The notes under the pieces: generated by a model
What the model was told of the DNA's origin: nothing
The model's input: the letters and a program-made list of their open reading frames with translations, nothing else
The model's database searches: none
DNA from: Arsukibacterium tuosuense
GTDB taxonomy: Bacteria > Pseudomonadota > Gammaproteobacteria > Enterobacterales > Alteromonadaceae
DNA: 64,000 nt
Direction of reading: 5' to 3'
Assembly: GCF_900215315.1 (NCBI RefSeq)
Contig: NZ_OBEB01000001.1
Span: 682,001-746,000 of the forward strand
Translations under genes and position numbers: made by a program
Shown: piece by piece, positions 28,936-37,639 of the stretch
How the letters are laid out: each line of letters opens with the position of its first letter
How positions within the stretch are numbered: the stretch's first letter is position 1

Positions 28936-30738
28936 ATGCGCGGTATGCGAAGTACAGCAAAACAACCCGAACCGCAAAAGCGCCCCGAGGCACTTAAACT
29001 AGGCCAGACCGTTGCAACGCTCTGGCCTTATTTAATGGCGTTTAAAGGCCGGGTTGTGCTGGCGGTGCTGGCGCTTATCGCCGCTAAAGCGGCGACGTTA
29101 ATTATGCCGTGGGCATTAAAAGAAATTATTGATGCGCTCGATGCCAACGTCAGTGCTTTGGTGGTATTGCCCGCCGCGTTACTGTTGCTATATGGCGGCT
29201 TGCGGTTTGCGTCGGTGTTTTTTGGTGAGCTGCGGGATGCATTGTTTGGCCGGGTTACCGAGCATGCCATGCGACAGATTGGCTTAAAAGTGTTTAAACA
29301 TTTACATAGCCTGGAGCTGGCTTTTCACCTCGACCGGCAAACCGGTGGCATTAGCCGGGATATTGAGCGCGGCAGCAATGGCCTGAGCTTCCTGATGCGC
29401 TTTCTAATGTTTAATATCGTGCCGACCCTGTTTGAAATTCTGGCAGTGGCGGTTATTTTCAGCCTGCTGTTTTCACCCCTTTATGCGGTTATTACCGTTA
29501 TTGCGGTCGGGTTATACATTTTTTTCACCGTATCCGTTACCGAATGGCGCAATAAGTTTATCCGCGAAGCGAACCAGGCTGACAACACCACTAACAGCCG
29601 GGCGGTAGACAGCCTGCTGAATTACGAAACAGTTAAATACTTCAATAACGAAGCCTATGAGGCAAAAATTTATGATGGTTTTCTGGCAAGCTGGGAGCAG
29701 GCCCGTCTGAAAAACCGTTTAAGTCTGCTGGCGTTAAACTCTGGCCAGGCGTTAATCATCGCCGCTGCCATCACCAGCCTGATGTGGCTGGCCGCAGCAG
29801 AAGTGCGCGCGGGTAACATTAGCCTGGGCGAACTGGTCATGGTTAACGCTTATATGATTCAGCTGTTTTTACCGCTTAATTTTTTAGGCTTTGTATATCG
29901 CGAAATTCGCCGCGCCCTGACCGATTTAGAAAATATGCTTGGCCTGCTTGGCCGTAAACCTGCTATCACAGACCGTCCCGACGCGACAGTGCTTAAGGTG
30001 CAACAAGGTTCGGTGCAGTTTCACAATATCCGGTTTGGTTATCAGGCCAACCGCGCTATTTTAAAGGGGCTCAGTTTTAGCGTGCCTGCCGGCAGCAAAG
30101 TGGCGATTGTCGGCGCAAGTGGCGCTGGCAAAAGTACCCTTGCCCGTTTACTTTACCGCTTTTACCCGCTGACAGGCGGCCAGATTACTATTGATGATCA
30201 GGATATCAACACCGTCACCCTGGACAGCCTGCGCCAGGCAATTGCTATAGTGCCGCAAGACACCGTGCTGTTTAACAGCAGTATCCGCGACAATATTCAG
30301 TACGGTAACCCGGATGCCAGCGCTGCTGATGTTGACCAGGCCATCGCCCTGGCTCACTTACGCAGCTTTATCGATAGCCTGCCACAAGGTGATGCGACTA
30401 TTGTCGGTGAGCGGGGTCTGAAAGTATCGGGTGGTGAGAAACAACGGATCGCTATTGCCCGGGCCATTTTAAAAAAATCGCCCGTTCTGGTATTTGATGA
30501 AGCAACCTCGGCACTCGACTCCAGCTCTGAGCAAGCTATTTTGCAGGCGATGCGGGAGGTTGCCCGCAACCATACCAGCCTGGTTATTGCCCACCGTCTG
30601 TCTACCATTACTGATGCCGATAACATTATTGTGTTAAAAGATGGCATGTTGGCAGAACAAGGTAACCACCAACAGTTAATTGCCCGCCAGGGCGAATACG
30701 CCAGAATGTGGCAGTTACAGCAACAGCAGCAGACATGA
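28936..30738 (+). CDS. Atm1-type ABC exporter
   Basis: Half-transporter of 600 residues: six membrane helices (about 25-310) fused to an ATPase domain (about 350-600). The membrane part contains ELAFHLDRQTGGISRDIERG and SLLNYETVKYFNNEAYE, both typical of the ATM1/HMT1 group, which exports glutathione-linked metal or sulfur compounds. The ATPase has Walker A GASGAGKST, Q-loop IVPQDTVLFN, signature VSGGEKQRIAIARA, Walker B VLVFDEATSALDS and the H-loop. It follows ppnP by 32 bases. Confidence 0.92.
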   Translation: MRGMRSTAKQPEPQKRPEALKLGQTVATLWPYLMAFKGRVVLAVLALIAAKAATLIMPWALKEIIDALDANVSALVVLPAALLLLYGGLRFASVFFGELRDALFGRVTEHAMRQIGLKVFKHLHSLELAFHLDRQTGGISRDIERGSNGLSFLMRFLMFNIVPTLFEILAVAVIFSLLFSPLYAVITVIAVGLYIFFTVSVTEWRNKFIREANQADNTTNSRAVDSLLNYETVKYFNNEAYEAKIYDGFLASWEQARLKNRLSLLALNSGQALIIAAAITSLMWLAAAEVRAGNISLGELVMVNAYMIQLFLPLNFLGFVYREIRRALTDLENMLGLLGRKPAITDRPDATVLKVQQGSVQFHNIRFGYQANRAILKGLSFSVPAGSKVAIVGASGAGKSTLARLLYRFYPLTGGQITIDDQDINTVTLDSLRQAIAIVPQDTVLFNSSIRDNIQYGNPDASAADVDQAIALAHLRSFIDSLPQGDATIVGERGLKVSGGEKQRIAIARAILKKSPVLVFDEATSALDSSSEQAILQAMREVARNHTSLVIAHRLSTITDADNIIVLKDGMLAEQGNHQQLIARQGEYARMWQLQQQQQT

Positions 30739-30806
30739 GCCAGATCAACCCCTGCCGTGCAAAAGCCGTCTATGCTTTAACTATCGGGTAAAAAAAGGGG
30801 GGCGTT

Positions 30807-31130
30807 ATGCCACTACAACAATTAAAACATAAATTATTAGTACAGAAGGTGCAGTTAGAGCGCCAGCTAAACGCCATTCATCATGATTTTCAGCAAGGTC
30901 GTAGCGCTGATTCGGCCGAGCAGGCCGCCGAGCGTGAGAACGAGCAGGTACTGAACTCGCTGGAACACAATGCGGCAGAAGAGCTGAAACAAATTAATAT
31001 TGCGCTGCAGCGGATGGAGCACGGCGAATACCTGCACTGCAGCCAGTGTGGTGAGGACATCGGCGTGGAGCGCCTGAACGCCGTGCCGTTTACCACCTTG
31101 TGTATCAGTTGTGCCAATACGCCTGTATAG
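30807..31130 (+). CDS. TraR/DksA C4-type zinc-finger protein
   Basis: A 107-residue member of the DksA superfamily: an N-terminal coiled coil (about 1-75, rich in Q, E and L) and a C-terminal four-cysteine zinc finger (HCSQCGEDIGVERLNAVPFTTLCISC). DksA itself acts through the RNA polymerase secondary channel with ppGpp. This one is shorter than DksA (about 150 residues) and lacks the DxxDxA tip seen in true DksA, so its effect on polymerase is uncertain. AAAGGGGGG precedes the ATG. Confidence 0.9.
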   Translation: MPLQQLKHKLLVQKVQLERQLNAIHHDFQQGRSADSAEQAAERENEQVLNSLEHNAAEELKQINIALQRMEHGEYLHCSQCGEDIGVERLNAVPFTTLCISCANTPV

Positions 31131-31180
31131 CGCTAACTGCCTGAACGGGATGTTTAACAACCAGCAAACGTCAACATGCC

Positions 31181-31855
31181 CTAAAGAAAACTGCAAATCT
31201 GCTGCAGTGTTTTTTTCTTCAGCGCATGCTGAGGCACTGTGGCATCTTCGGCCGGGTAGCCGGTCACAATCAGCATGTAAGGCCGCTCGTTATCACTGTC
31301 ACGGCCGCATATTTTGCTGAGAAAACTCATAGGCTTGGGCGTATGGGTTAAGGTGCCAAGGCCAGCATGATGCAGCGCCTGCAGCAAAAAACCGGTGGCC
31401 AGCCCGACTGACTCATGCACATAGTAATTATTTTTGTCGTCCTGTTCTTCTATGCCACCGCGCTTTTTGCTAAACACGGCAATCAACCAGGGGGCGGTTT
31501 CTAAATAGGCTTTGTTAGCATCAGTGCCCAGTGGTTTTAACGCATCCAGCCATTCCTCTGGGGCCCGGCCGGCGTAAAAGCCTTGCTCTAACGCTTCCGC
31601 TTCAATACGAATGTGTTGTTTTACCTCCGGACTGTGAATAGCAACAAAATGCCACGGTTGATGATTAGCACCACTGGGGGCTGAACCCGCAGCCAGGATG
31701 CATTGCTCTATCAGCTCACGCGCCACTGGCCGGCTGGAAAACTTGCGGATAGAGTGACGCCGGCGCAAATCTGCCAGATGCTGCGCTGCCCGCGCCAACA
31801 TTTGCTCAGGTGGATACTCAATAAAATCAGTCAGGGGTACATGCTGTTCTGTCAT
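31181..31855 (-). CDS. Nitroreductase family protein
   Basis: FMN-dependent oxidoreductase of 224 residues. The FMN-binding start RRRHSIRKFSSRPVARELIEQCI and the segment SAPSGANHQPWHFVAI are typical, as is LGTLTHTPKPMSFLSKICGR and a closing VTGYPAEDATVP. Substrates of this family range from nitroaromatics to quinones or dehalogenation substrates, and none can be assigned here. It is convergent with the DksA-like gene. Confidence 0.92.
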   Translation of the reverse strand: MTEQHVPLTDFIEYPPEQMLARAAQHLADLRRRHSIRKFSSRPVARELIEQCILAAGSAPSGANHQPWHFVAIHSPEVKQHIRIEAEALEQGFYAGRAPEEWLDALKPLGTDANKAYLETAPWLIAVFSKKRGGIEEQDDKNNYYVHESVGLATGFLLQALHHAGLGTLTHTPKPMSFLSKICGRDSDNERPYMLIVTGYPAEDATVPQHALKKKTLQQICSFL

Positions 31856-32037
31856 CAGGCTAACCTTGCAGGAAAAAGGATAAAACAGGTTATAGCGAAA
31901 ATTTTCCGGCTTTACCAGCAGCTATCAACTCCGGCGCTAATGCCATCCTGCACCTTAACTCATGTGGCACCGCCAGGGATATTCGAGCGGCCAGAACCCC
32001 AACCTTCCAGTCAGCTTTTTTGTCATGGCGGTAAGTG

Positions 32038-32937
32038 TCAACCCAGGTGCTGGTGGAAAAATGCCAGGGTGCGCTGCCACGCCAGCTCGGCCATTTCTTT
32101 GTTGTAGCGGGCAGTAGAATCATTATGAAAGCCATGATGCGAGTCCGGGTACCGATGTACCTGGTACGCCACCTTGTGCTGTTGCATCAAGGCTTCGGCC
32201 TCAGGCCATCGTTCATTTACCCGGCTATCCAACGCCCCTAACTGCACCAGTAATGGCGCTTTGATATCAGCTATTTTATCAGCCGGAGGTGGCGAGCCAT
32301 AAAAAGGTACACCGGCATCAACTACTTCTGGCAACTCGGCCGCCAGCAGGCCAGTCATGGCACCGCCAAAACAGAAGCCCACAACACCCAGCTTGCCATT
32401 GCCGGCATCCAGCCGTTTCAGCCAGCGGGCAGCCGCTTTTAAATCGGCGACAATTTTCTCTCTGTCCATACTCCCTTGCATTTGCCGGCCCTCGTCATCG
32501 TTACCCGGATAGCCGCCAAGCGGCCATAATGCGTCCGGAGCAAAAGCGATAAAACCGGCTTTTGCTAAGCGGCGGGCGACATCTTTAATATAGGGGTTTA
32601 AACCTCTGTTTTCATGAATAACCAGCACCGTTGGCAGCTTTGCTTCAGCTTTAGCAGGCGTAACCAGGTAGCCGCGCCCCTCGCCATGGCCATCCGGCGA
32701 GGCAAAGGTCTGGTAACGGGCAGTAATATCCGGATCGTTAAAGGACACCTGCTCAGCCAGCGCATAATTTGGCATTAAACCACCCAGAATACTCGCAGCT
32801 GCTGCGGTGCTTAACGCCAAGCCGCCAATAGCCGTCAGAAAATCCCGCCGGTTTAATAAACCATGGGCATATTTGTCGTACAACTCGTAAGCTTTATCCG
32901 GGATAGCAGCAGGTTTTACGTTTTTATTGTTATTCAT
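32038..32937 (-). CDS. Dienelactone hydrolase family protein, Tat-exported
   Basis: Alpha/beta hydrolase of 299 residues resembling E. coli YghX. The N-terminal 60 residues hold a twin-arginine signal (NRRDFLTAIGGLALSTAAAA), so the enzyme is probably folded in the cytoplasm and exported. The nucleophile elbow GFCFGG carries the Cys typical of dienelactone hydrolases; the acid is probably the Asp in LGALDSRVNERW and the base the His in YPDSHHGFHND. AGGAAG lies before the ATG. Physiological substrate unknown. Confidence 0.9.
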   Translation of the reverse strand: MNNNKNVKPAAIPDKAYELYDKYAHGLLNRRDFLTAIGGLALSTAAAASILGGLMPNYALAEQVSFNDPDITARYQTFASPDGHGEGRGYLVTPAKAEAKLPTVLVIHENRGLNPYIKDVARRLAKAGFIAFAPDALWPLGGYPGNDDEGRQMQGSMDREKIVADLKAAARWLKRLDAGNGKLGVVGFCFGGAMTGLLAAELPEVVDAGVPFYGSPPPADKIADIKAPLLVQLGALDSRVNERWPEAEALMQQHKVAYQVHRYPDSHHGFHNDSTARYNKEMAELAWQRTLAFFHQHLG

Positions 32938-33126
32938 AGTTTTCTTCCTGATTTCCAGCTGTCTGATTTACGATAGCAATATCGCACGCAAAGTCCGGTA
33001 CGCTGAACAGTTAACAAGGGTTTAGTATAGCCCTTAAAAAATAGTTCTCCCCAGCCGGGTTGGCCACTGGCAAACGGCGTGACAACTGATATGCTAACCA
33101 GCATTATTTATAAGCGGGAAAACTTT

Positions 33127-34092
33127 ATGTTACTGGCAGTGTTAGCGCTACTTTCTGGCCTGGCGTTACTGGTCTGGAGCGCCGATCGTTTCGTCGATGG
33201 CGCCGCAGCAGCAGCGCGTTTTGGTGGTATGCCACCGCTGCTAATCGGTATGCTGGTGGTGGGCTTTGGTACCTCGGCGCCGGAGATGGTGGTTTCAGCC
33301 ATGGCCACCGCAGACGGCAACCCGGCTTTAGCTCTGGGCAATGCTTATGGCTCTAACATTACCAATATTGCGCTGATTATCGGCTTAGTTGCCCTTATTA
33401 GCCCGATTAATGTCCACTCGCAGGTCATTAAAAAAGAATTGCCGTTACTGCTGGCGATCACCCTGTTTGCCGGCTGGCAGCTGTTTGATCATCAGTTAAG
33501 CCGGCTTGATGCCTGGTGTTTACTGGGCGTATTTGCTCTCGTAATGGCCTGGTCAGTCTGGCAAGGTATGCGCAACCCACAGGATGCGCTGGCAGCCGAT
33601 GTTGACACCGAGCTAAGCGGCAACAGCATGACTTTAAAACAAGCCCTTTTCTGGCTGGTGTTGGGCTTGGTACTGTTAATTATCGCCTCCCGCTTTCTGG
33701 TCTATGGTGCAGTGTATATTGCTCAGGGTCTTGGCGTCAGCGATCTGGTGATCGGCCTGACCGTGGTGGCCGTTGGTACCTCGTTGCCTGAGCTCGCCTC
33801 ATCATTGATGGCGATTAAAAAAGGCGAGCACGACATTGCTCTGGGTAATATTATTGGTTCTAACCTGTTTAACACCCTGGCCGTGGTCGGTATTGCGGCA
33901 TTAATTGAGCCGATGGCAGTCGATGCAGTAGTGCTCAGTCGTGACTGGACTTTGATGTTTGGTTTAACCGTCGCCTTGCTAGTGCTGGGTATCGGCATTA
34001 AAAAAGCAGGCCGGATTAACCGACTGGAAGGCGCCCTGTTACTGGCGGTATTTTTTGGCTATACCGGCTATTTAATCAGCAGCGCGTTCTGA
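33127..34092 (+). CDS. Calcium/sodium antiporter (CaCA family, YrbG-like)
   Basis: Inner-membrane exchanger of 321 residues with about ten helices in two inverted halves. Each half has the ion-binding alpha-repeat: GFGTSAPEMVVSAMATADGNPALALGNAYGSNITN and VAVGTSLPELASSLMAIKKGEHDIALGNIIGSNLFN (split here only for reading; Glu and Asn ligands are present in both). I use the ATG before LLAVLALLSG; the frame extends 16 codons upstream but that part is not membrane-like. Confidence 0.93.
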   Translation: MLLAVLALLSGLALLVWSADRFVDGAAAAARFGGMPPLLIGMLVVGFGTSAPEMVVSAMATADGNPALALGNAYGSNITNIALIIGLVALISPINVHSQVIKKELPLLLAITLFAGWQLFDHQLSRLDAWCLLGVFALVMAWSVWQGMRNPQDALAADVDTELSGNSMTLKQALFWLVLGLVLLIIASRFLVYGAVYIAQGLGVSDLVIGLTVVAVGTSLPELASSLMAIKKGEHDIALGNIIGSNLFNTLAVVGIAALIEPMAVDAVVLSRDWTLMFGLTVALLVLGIGIKKAGRINRLEGALLLAVFFGYTGYLISSAF

Positions 34093-34267
34093 TGTAACCC
34101 CGCTGCAAACTCTGTGCGGCTTTTGTTTTGCTTATGCAATGCATTAGTCGCATAGAAAACTCTGCTTACAGTTTTTATTCAACCTTGCTGCCCTGCTGTG
34201 CTATTACTAAAACCCTGTTAATAAAAAGCGTCAATAAAAAAATCCTGATAAAAACCAAGGGACACTT

Positions 34268-37200
34268 ATGTTTAAACTTAGAAAAGTAGCACTATTATGC
34301 GGCCTCAGTCTTGCGCTCAATGCCACTGTCATCAGTGCTGCCAGCGCAGCTAGCGGCACCCGCTTACTACAACAACCTGATATTTCTGCTAATCATCTGG
34401 CTTTTGTTTATGGCGGTGATATCTGGTTAACCGATCGTAATGGCCAGAACCCACGCCAGCTTACCAGCCACCCGGCCAGTGAGTTTGCGCCAAAATTTTC
34501 GCCCGATGGCAACTGGATTGCCTTCTCTGCCAGCTACGACAACAACACCGATGTCTATGTTATGCCGGCAACGGGCGGCCCGGCCACCCGGCTGACCTTT
34601 CACCCTGGTGCTGATACAGTTAATGGCTGGAGCCCCGATGGCAAAAGCGTGCTGTTTGCCTCTAACCGGGAAATTGCCAACAGCCGCAGTAATCAGCTGT
34701 ACCAAATTAGCGTCGATGGTGGCTACCCCAGCAAGTTGATGGAAGCGGTGGCTTTTGAAGGCGAGCTGTCTAATGATGGCAAAAAACTGGCTTACCGGCC
34801 GAACAATATGGCCTACAGCGGCGCCAGTGGCTGGCGTTTACATCGCGGTGGCAGCACACCGCCGGTCTGGATTATCGACCTGGAAAAACAGCAGCTGGAG
34901 AAAATCCCCCACCCTAATGCCAATGAATTTAACCCGTTCTGGCTCGGTGACACCGTGTATTTCTTATCAGACCGTGATAACACGGCGGTAAATCTGTTCC
35001 GCTACAGTGACAAGCAGGTTACTCAGCTTACCAACAACACCGACTGGGACCTGCGCAGCGCAGCCGGCCATGGCAACAGCATAGTGTATGAAGCCGGCGG
35101 CTTTTTACATCAGTTTGATGTTAACAGCGGCCAGAGCCAGCCAATTACCATTAATATCACTACTCAGTCGGCCCAGAAGCGGCCGCAGTGGAAAGATGCC
35201 AGCAAAACCTTAACCAGCGCCAGGTTGTCTACTACCGGCCAAAGGGTGGTGGTTAGTGCCAGGGGTGATGTTTTCACCGTACCGGTAAAAGATGGCAGCA
35301 CTCGCAACCTGACCCAAAGCAGCGGCGTGCGGGAATTTGATGGCTTATGGAGCCCGGATGGCAGCAAAGTGGCTTATATTTCTGATGCCGGCAATAAGCA
35401 CCAGTTAGTATTAGAAAATCAGGACGGCTTAAGCAAACCACAAGTGTTTACATTATCTGACAGCGGCTATTTTAATCTGCTCAGCTTCTCGCCCGATGGT
35501 AACCTGATTGCCTATCACGACAACCATTTAAACCTGTATGCCTTTAACCTGAAAACCAAACGCAGCCAGAAACTTGATACCTCGTTGCGACGGACCAATT
35601 TTAATGTGTCATTTTCGCCAGACAGCGGTTATCTGGCTTACACCGTATCAGGCGAGAACTATTTCAGCCAAATCAAATTATTTGATTTTCAGAGTAATAA
35701 AACCAGCCAGATCACTGACGGTATGAGTGAAGCTGACAATCCGGTTTTTACTCAGGATTACTTATACTTTACCGCCTCGGTTAATACCGGTCCGTCGCAG
35801 GTGGGCCTCGATTTATCGACCCGCGAACGCCCGGTGCGCAAAGCCATTTATGCCTATGTGCTGGCCAGCGATGGTAAATCCCCGTTGCTGCCAAAAACCG
35901 GCGATGAGCCAAAAAAATCAGCTGCTGCTGAAGACAATAAAAAAGACAGCAAAAAAGGCAAAGAGGATGATAAACCAGCAGTAAAACCGCTAAAACTTGA
36001 TCTTAACGGCCTGCAGGATCGGATAGTCGCCATTCCGGTGGCTGAGCGCAACTACGATAATTTAACAGTGGCCGACGATGGTGCACTGTTTTATCTGGAG
36101 CGGACTCAGCCGGGTAGCAGTAACGAGCTGCCAGGTACTGATGGCCGCAATAGTGCCACCCTACACCGCTTTGATTTTGAAGAGAAAAAGGCCGAAAGCG
36201 TTAAGCAGGATATTGCCAGTTACAACTTAAGTAGCGATGGCAAAAAGATCTTAATGATCAGCATGCCAAATAAACTGGAAGTCGGTGATGCCAAAGCCAA
36301 ACCGGAAGCAAAACCGGTAGCGCTGGCCGAAGTACGCAGCTTTATTGACCCGGCCAAAGAGTGGCAGCAAATTTTTGATGATGCCTGGCGCATGCAAAAG
36401 GAATACTTCTACGATGCCAATATGCATGGCATTGACTGGCAGGCTATTTACGATAAGTATCAGCCAATGCTGGCTCATGTGCAGCGCCGGGAAGACTTAA
36501 ACGACGTACTGGTACAAATGATTGCTGAGCTGCAGGTTGGCCACAACCGGATTGGTGGTGGTGATGTCCATCAGGAAGGCAGCAGTAAAGTAGGCTTGCT
36601 CGGCGCCGATTTTACCATCCGTAATGGTAAGTACCAGTTTAAAACGGTTTACCAGGGTGATCGCTGGAGCCCGTTCTTAAAAGCGCCCTTAAATGTACCC
36701 GGCGCCAGTGCCGAAGCCGACGACTATTTGCTGGCCATTAATGGCCGCGAGTTAACTGCCAGCGACAATGTGTTTGCGCTGCTGGATAATACTCAGGGTA
36801 AGCAGGTGGTACTAAGCATTGCCGACGATGCCCGTGGCAAAAACCGCCGCAATATTACCGTCGAGCCGGTAGCCAGTGAAAACCAGCTGCGCTTATGGCA
36901 CTGGGTAGAGCACAACCGCAAACTGGTCGCAGATAAAACTGATGGCAAGGTGGCCTATGTGTATCTGCCGAATACCGCCGATGGTGGGTTTTACTTCTTT
37001 AACCGGATGTTCTTTGCTCAAACCGATAAACCGGCAGTTATTCTGGATGAGCGCAAAAACGGTGGCGGCCAGGCGGCGAATTACATCACCGAAATTCTGG
37101 CCCGACCGTTTTTATCCGGCTGGAAAGACCGCGATGGCCTGATATTCACCACCCCGGGCGCCGGCATTTACGGCCCGAAAACCATGCTGATCGATCAGGA

Positions 37201-37555
37201 CGCCGGCTCAGGCGGCGACTTCCTGCCCTGGTCATTTAAACGCCTTGGTTTGGGTAAAACCATCGGCACCCGTACCTGGGGTGGCTTAATTGGTATTTCC
37301 ACTAACCCACCGATGATTGATGGCGGCTTCCATGTCGTACCGTTCTTCCGCTTCTATACCCCGGATGGTGAATGGCGGGTAGAGAACGAAGGCGTCGCGC
37401 CGGATATTGAAGTGGAACTGGATCCTATCGCCGTTAACAAAGGCGTCGATGTTCAGTTAGAACGTGCCATAGAGCACACCCTAAGCGAGCTGAAAGCCAA
37501 CCCTCCGGCCGATCACAGCACCGCACCGGCTATGCCGACGAAGCTCGGTTTGTAA
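34268..37555 (+). CDS. Tricorn-like S41 family protease, exported
   Basis: Large protease of 1095 residues with a Sec signal (ending ASAAS). The first 550 residues form beta-propellers (repeated SPDGNWIAFSA, SPDGKSVLFAS, SPDGSKVAYIS). A Lys/Asp-rich linker follows (about 555-585), then the tricorn core: a C1 domain, a PDZ domain (about 770-860) and the S41 catalytic domain. The nucleophile is the Ser in DQDAGSGGDFLPW, followed by GTRTWGGLIGI. The catalytic His and Glu are less certain by eye. AAGGGACACTT precedes the ATG, and a strong terminator follows. Likely role: breakdown of peptides in the periplasm or medium. Confidence 0.92.
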   Translation: MFKLRKVALLCGLSLALNATVISAASAASGTRLLQQPDISANHLAFVYGGDIWLTDRNGQNPRQLTSHPASEFAPKFSPDGNWIAFSASYDNNTDVYVMPATGGPATRLTFHPGADTVNGWSPDGKSVLFASNREIANSRSNQLYQISVDGGYPSKLMEAVAFEGELSNDGKKLAYRPNNMAYSGASGWRLHRGGSTPPVWIIDLEKQQLEKIPHPNANEFNPFWLGDTVYFLSDRDNTAVNLFRYSDKQVTQLTNNTDWDLRSAAGHGNSIVYEAGGFLHQFDVNSGQSQPITINITTQSAQKRPQWKDASKTLTSARLSTTGQRVVVSARGDVFTVPVKDGSTRNLTQSSGVREFDGLWSPDGSKVAYISDAGNKHQLVLENQDGLSKPQVFTLSDSGYFNLLSFSPDGNLIAYHDNHLNLYAFNLKTKRSQKLDTSLRRTNFNVSFSPDSGYLAYTVSGENYFSQIKLFDFQSNKTSQITDGMSEADNPVFTQDYLYFTASVNTGPSQVGLDLSTRERPVRKAIYAYVLASDGKSPLLPKTGDEPKKSAAAEDNKKDSKKGKEDDKPAVKPLKLDLNGLQDRIVAIPVAERNYDNLTVADDGALFYLERTQPGSSNELPGTDGRNSATLHRFDFEEKKAESVKQDIASYNLSSDGKKILMISMPNKLEVGDAKAKPEAKPVALAEVRSFIDPAKEWQQIFDDAWRMQKEYFYDANMHGIDWQAIYDKYQPMLAHVQRREDLNDVLVQMIAELQVGHNRIGGGDVHQEGSSKVGLLGADFTIRNGKYQFKTVYQGDRWSPFLKAPLNVPGASAEADDYLLAINGRELTASDNVFALLDNTQGKQVVLSIADDARGKNRRNITVEPVASENQLRLWHWVEHNRKLVADKTDGKVAYVYLPNTADGGFYFFNRMFFAQTDKPAVILDERKNGGGQAANYITEILARPFLSGWKDRDGLIFTTPGAGIYGPKTMLIDQDAGSGGDFLPWSFKRLGLGKTIGTRTWGGLIGISTNPPMIDGGFHVVPFFRFYTPDGEWRVENEGVAPDIEVELDPIAVNKGVDVQLERAIEHTLSELKANPPADHSTAPAMPTKLGL

Positions 37556-37572
37556 TTCTCAGCCTTAAAACC

Positions 37573-37601
37573 AAAAACCGCTGCTTTGCAGCGGTTTTTT
37601 T
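37573..37601. terminator. Terminator after the tricorn-like gene
   Basis: Perfect 8-bp stem CCGCTGC-type hairpin (AAAAACCGCTGC/GCAGCGGTTTTTT) with flanking A and T runs, able to work for both convergent genes. Confidence 0.9.
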
Positions 37602-37639
37602 ATGTCTGATTACTGGCTAAAACAGCATAACCTGCAGCG

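Noticed and set aside
31890..32135. Minus-strand frame across the gap after the dienelactone hydrolase gene
   Set aside because: It overlaps the real gene in another frame and has no ribosome site or recognisable protein.
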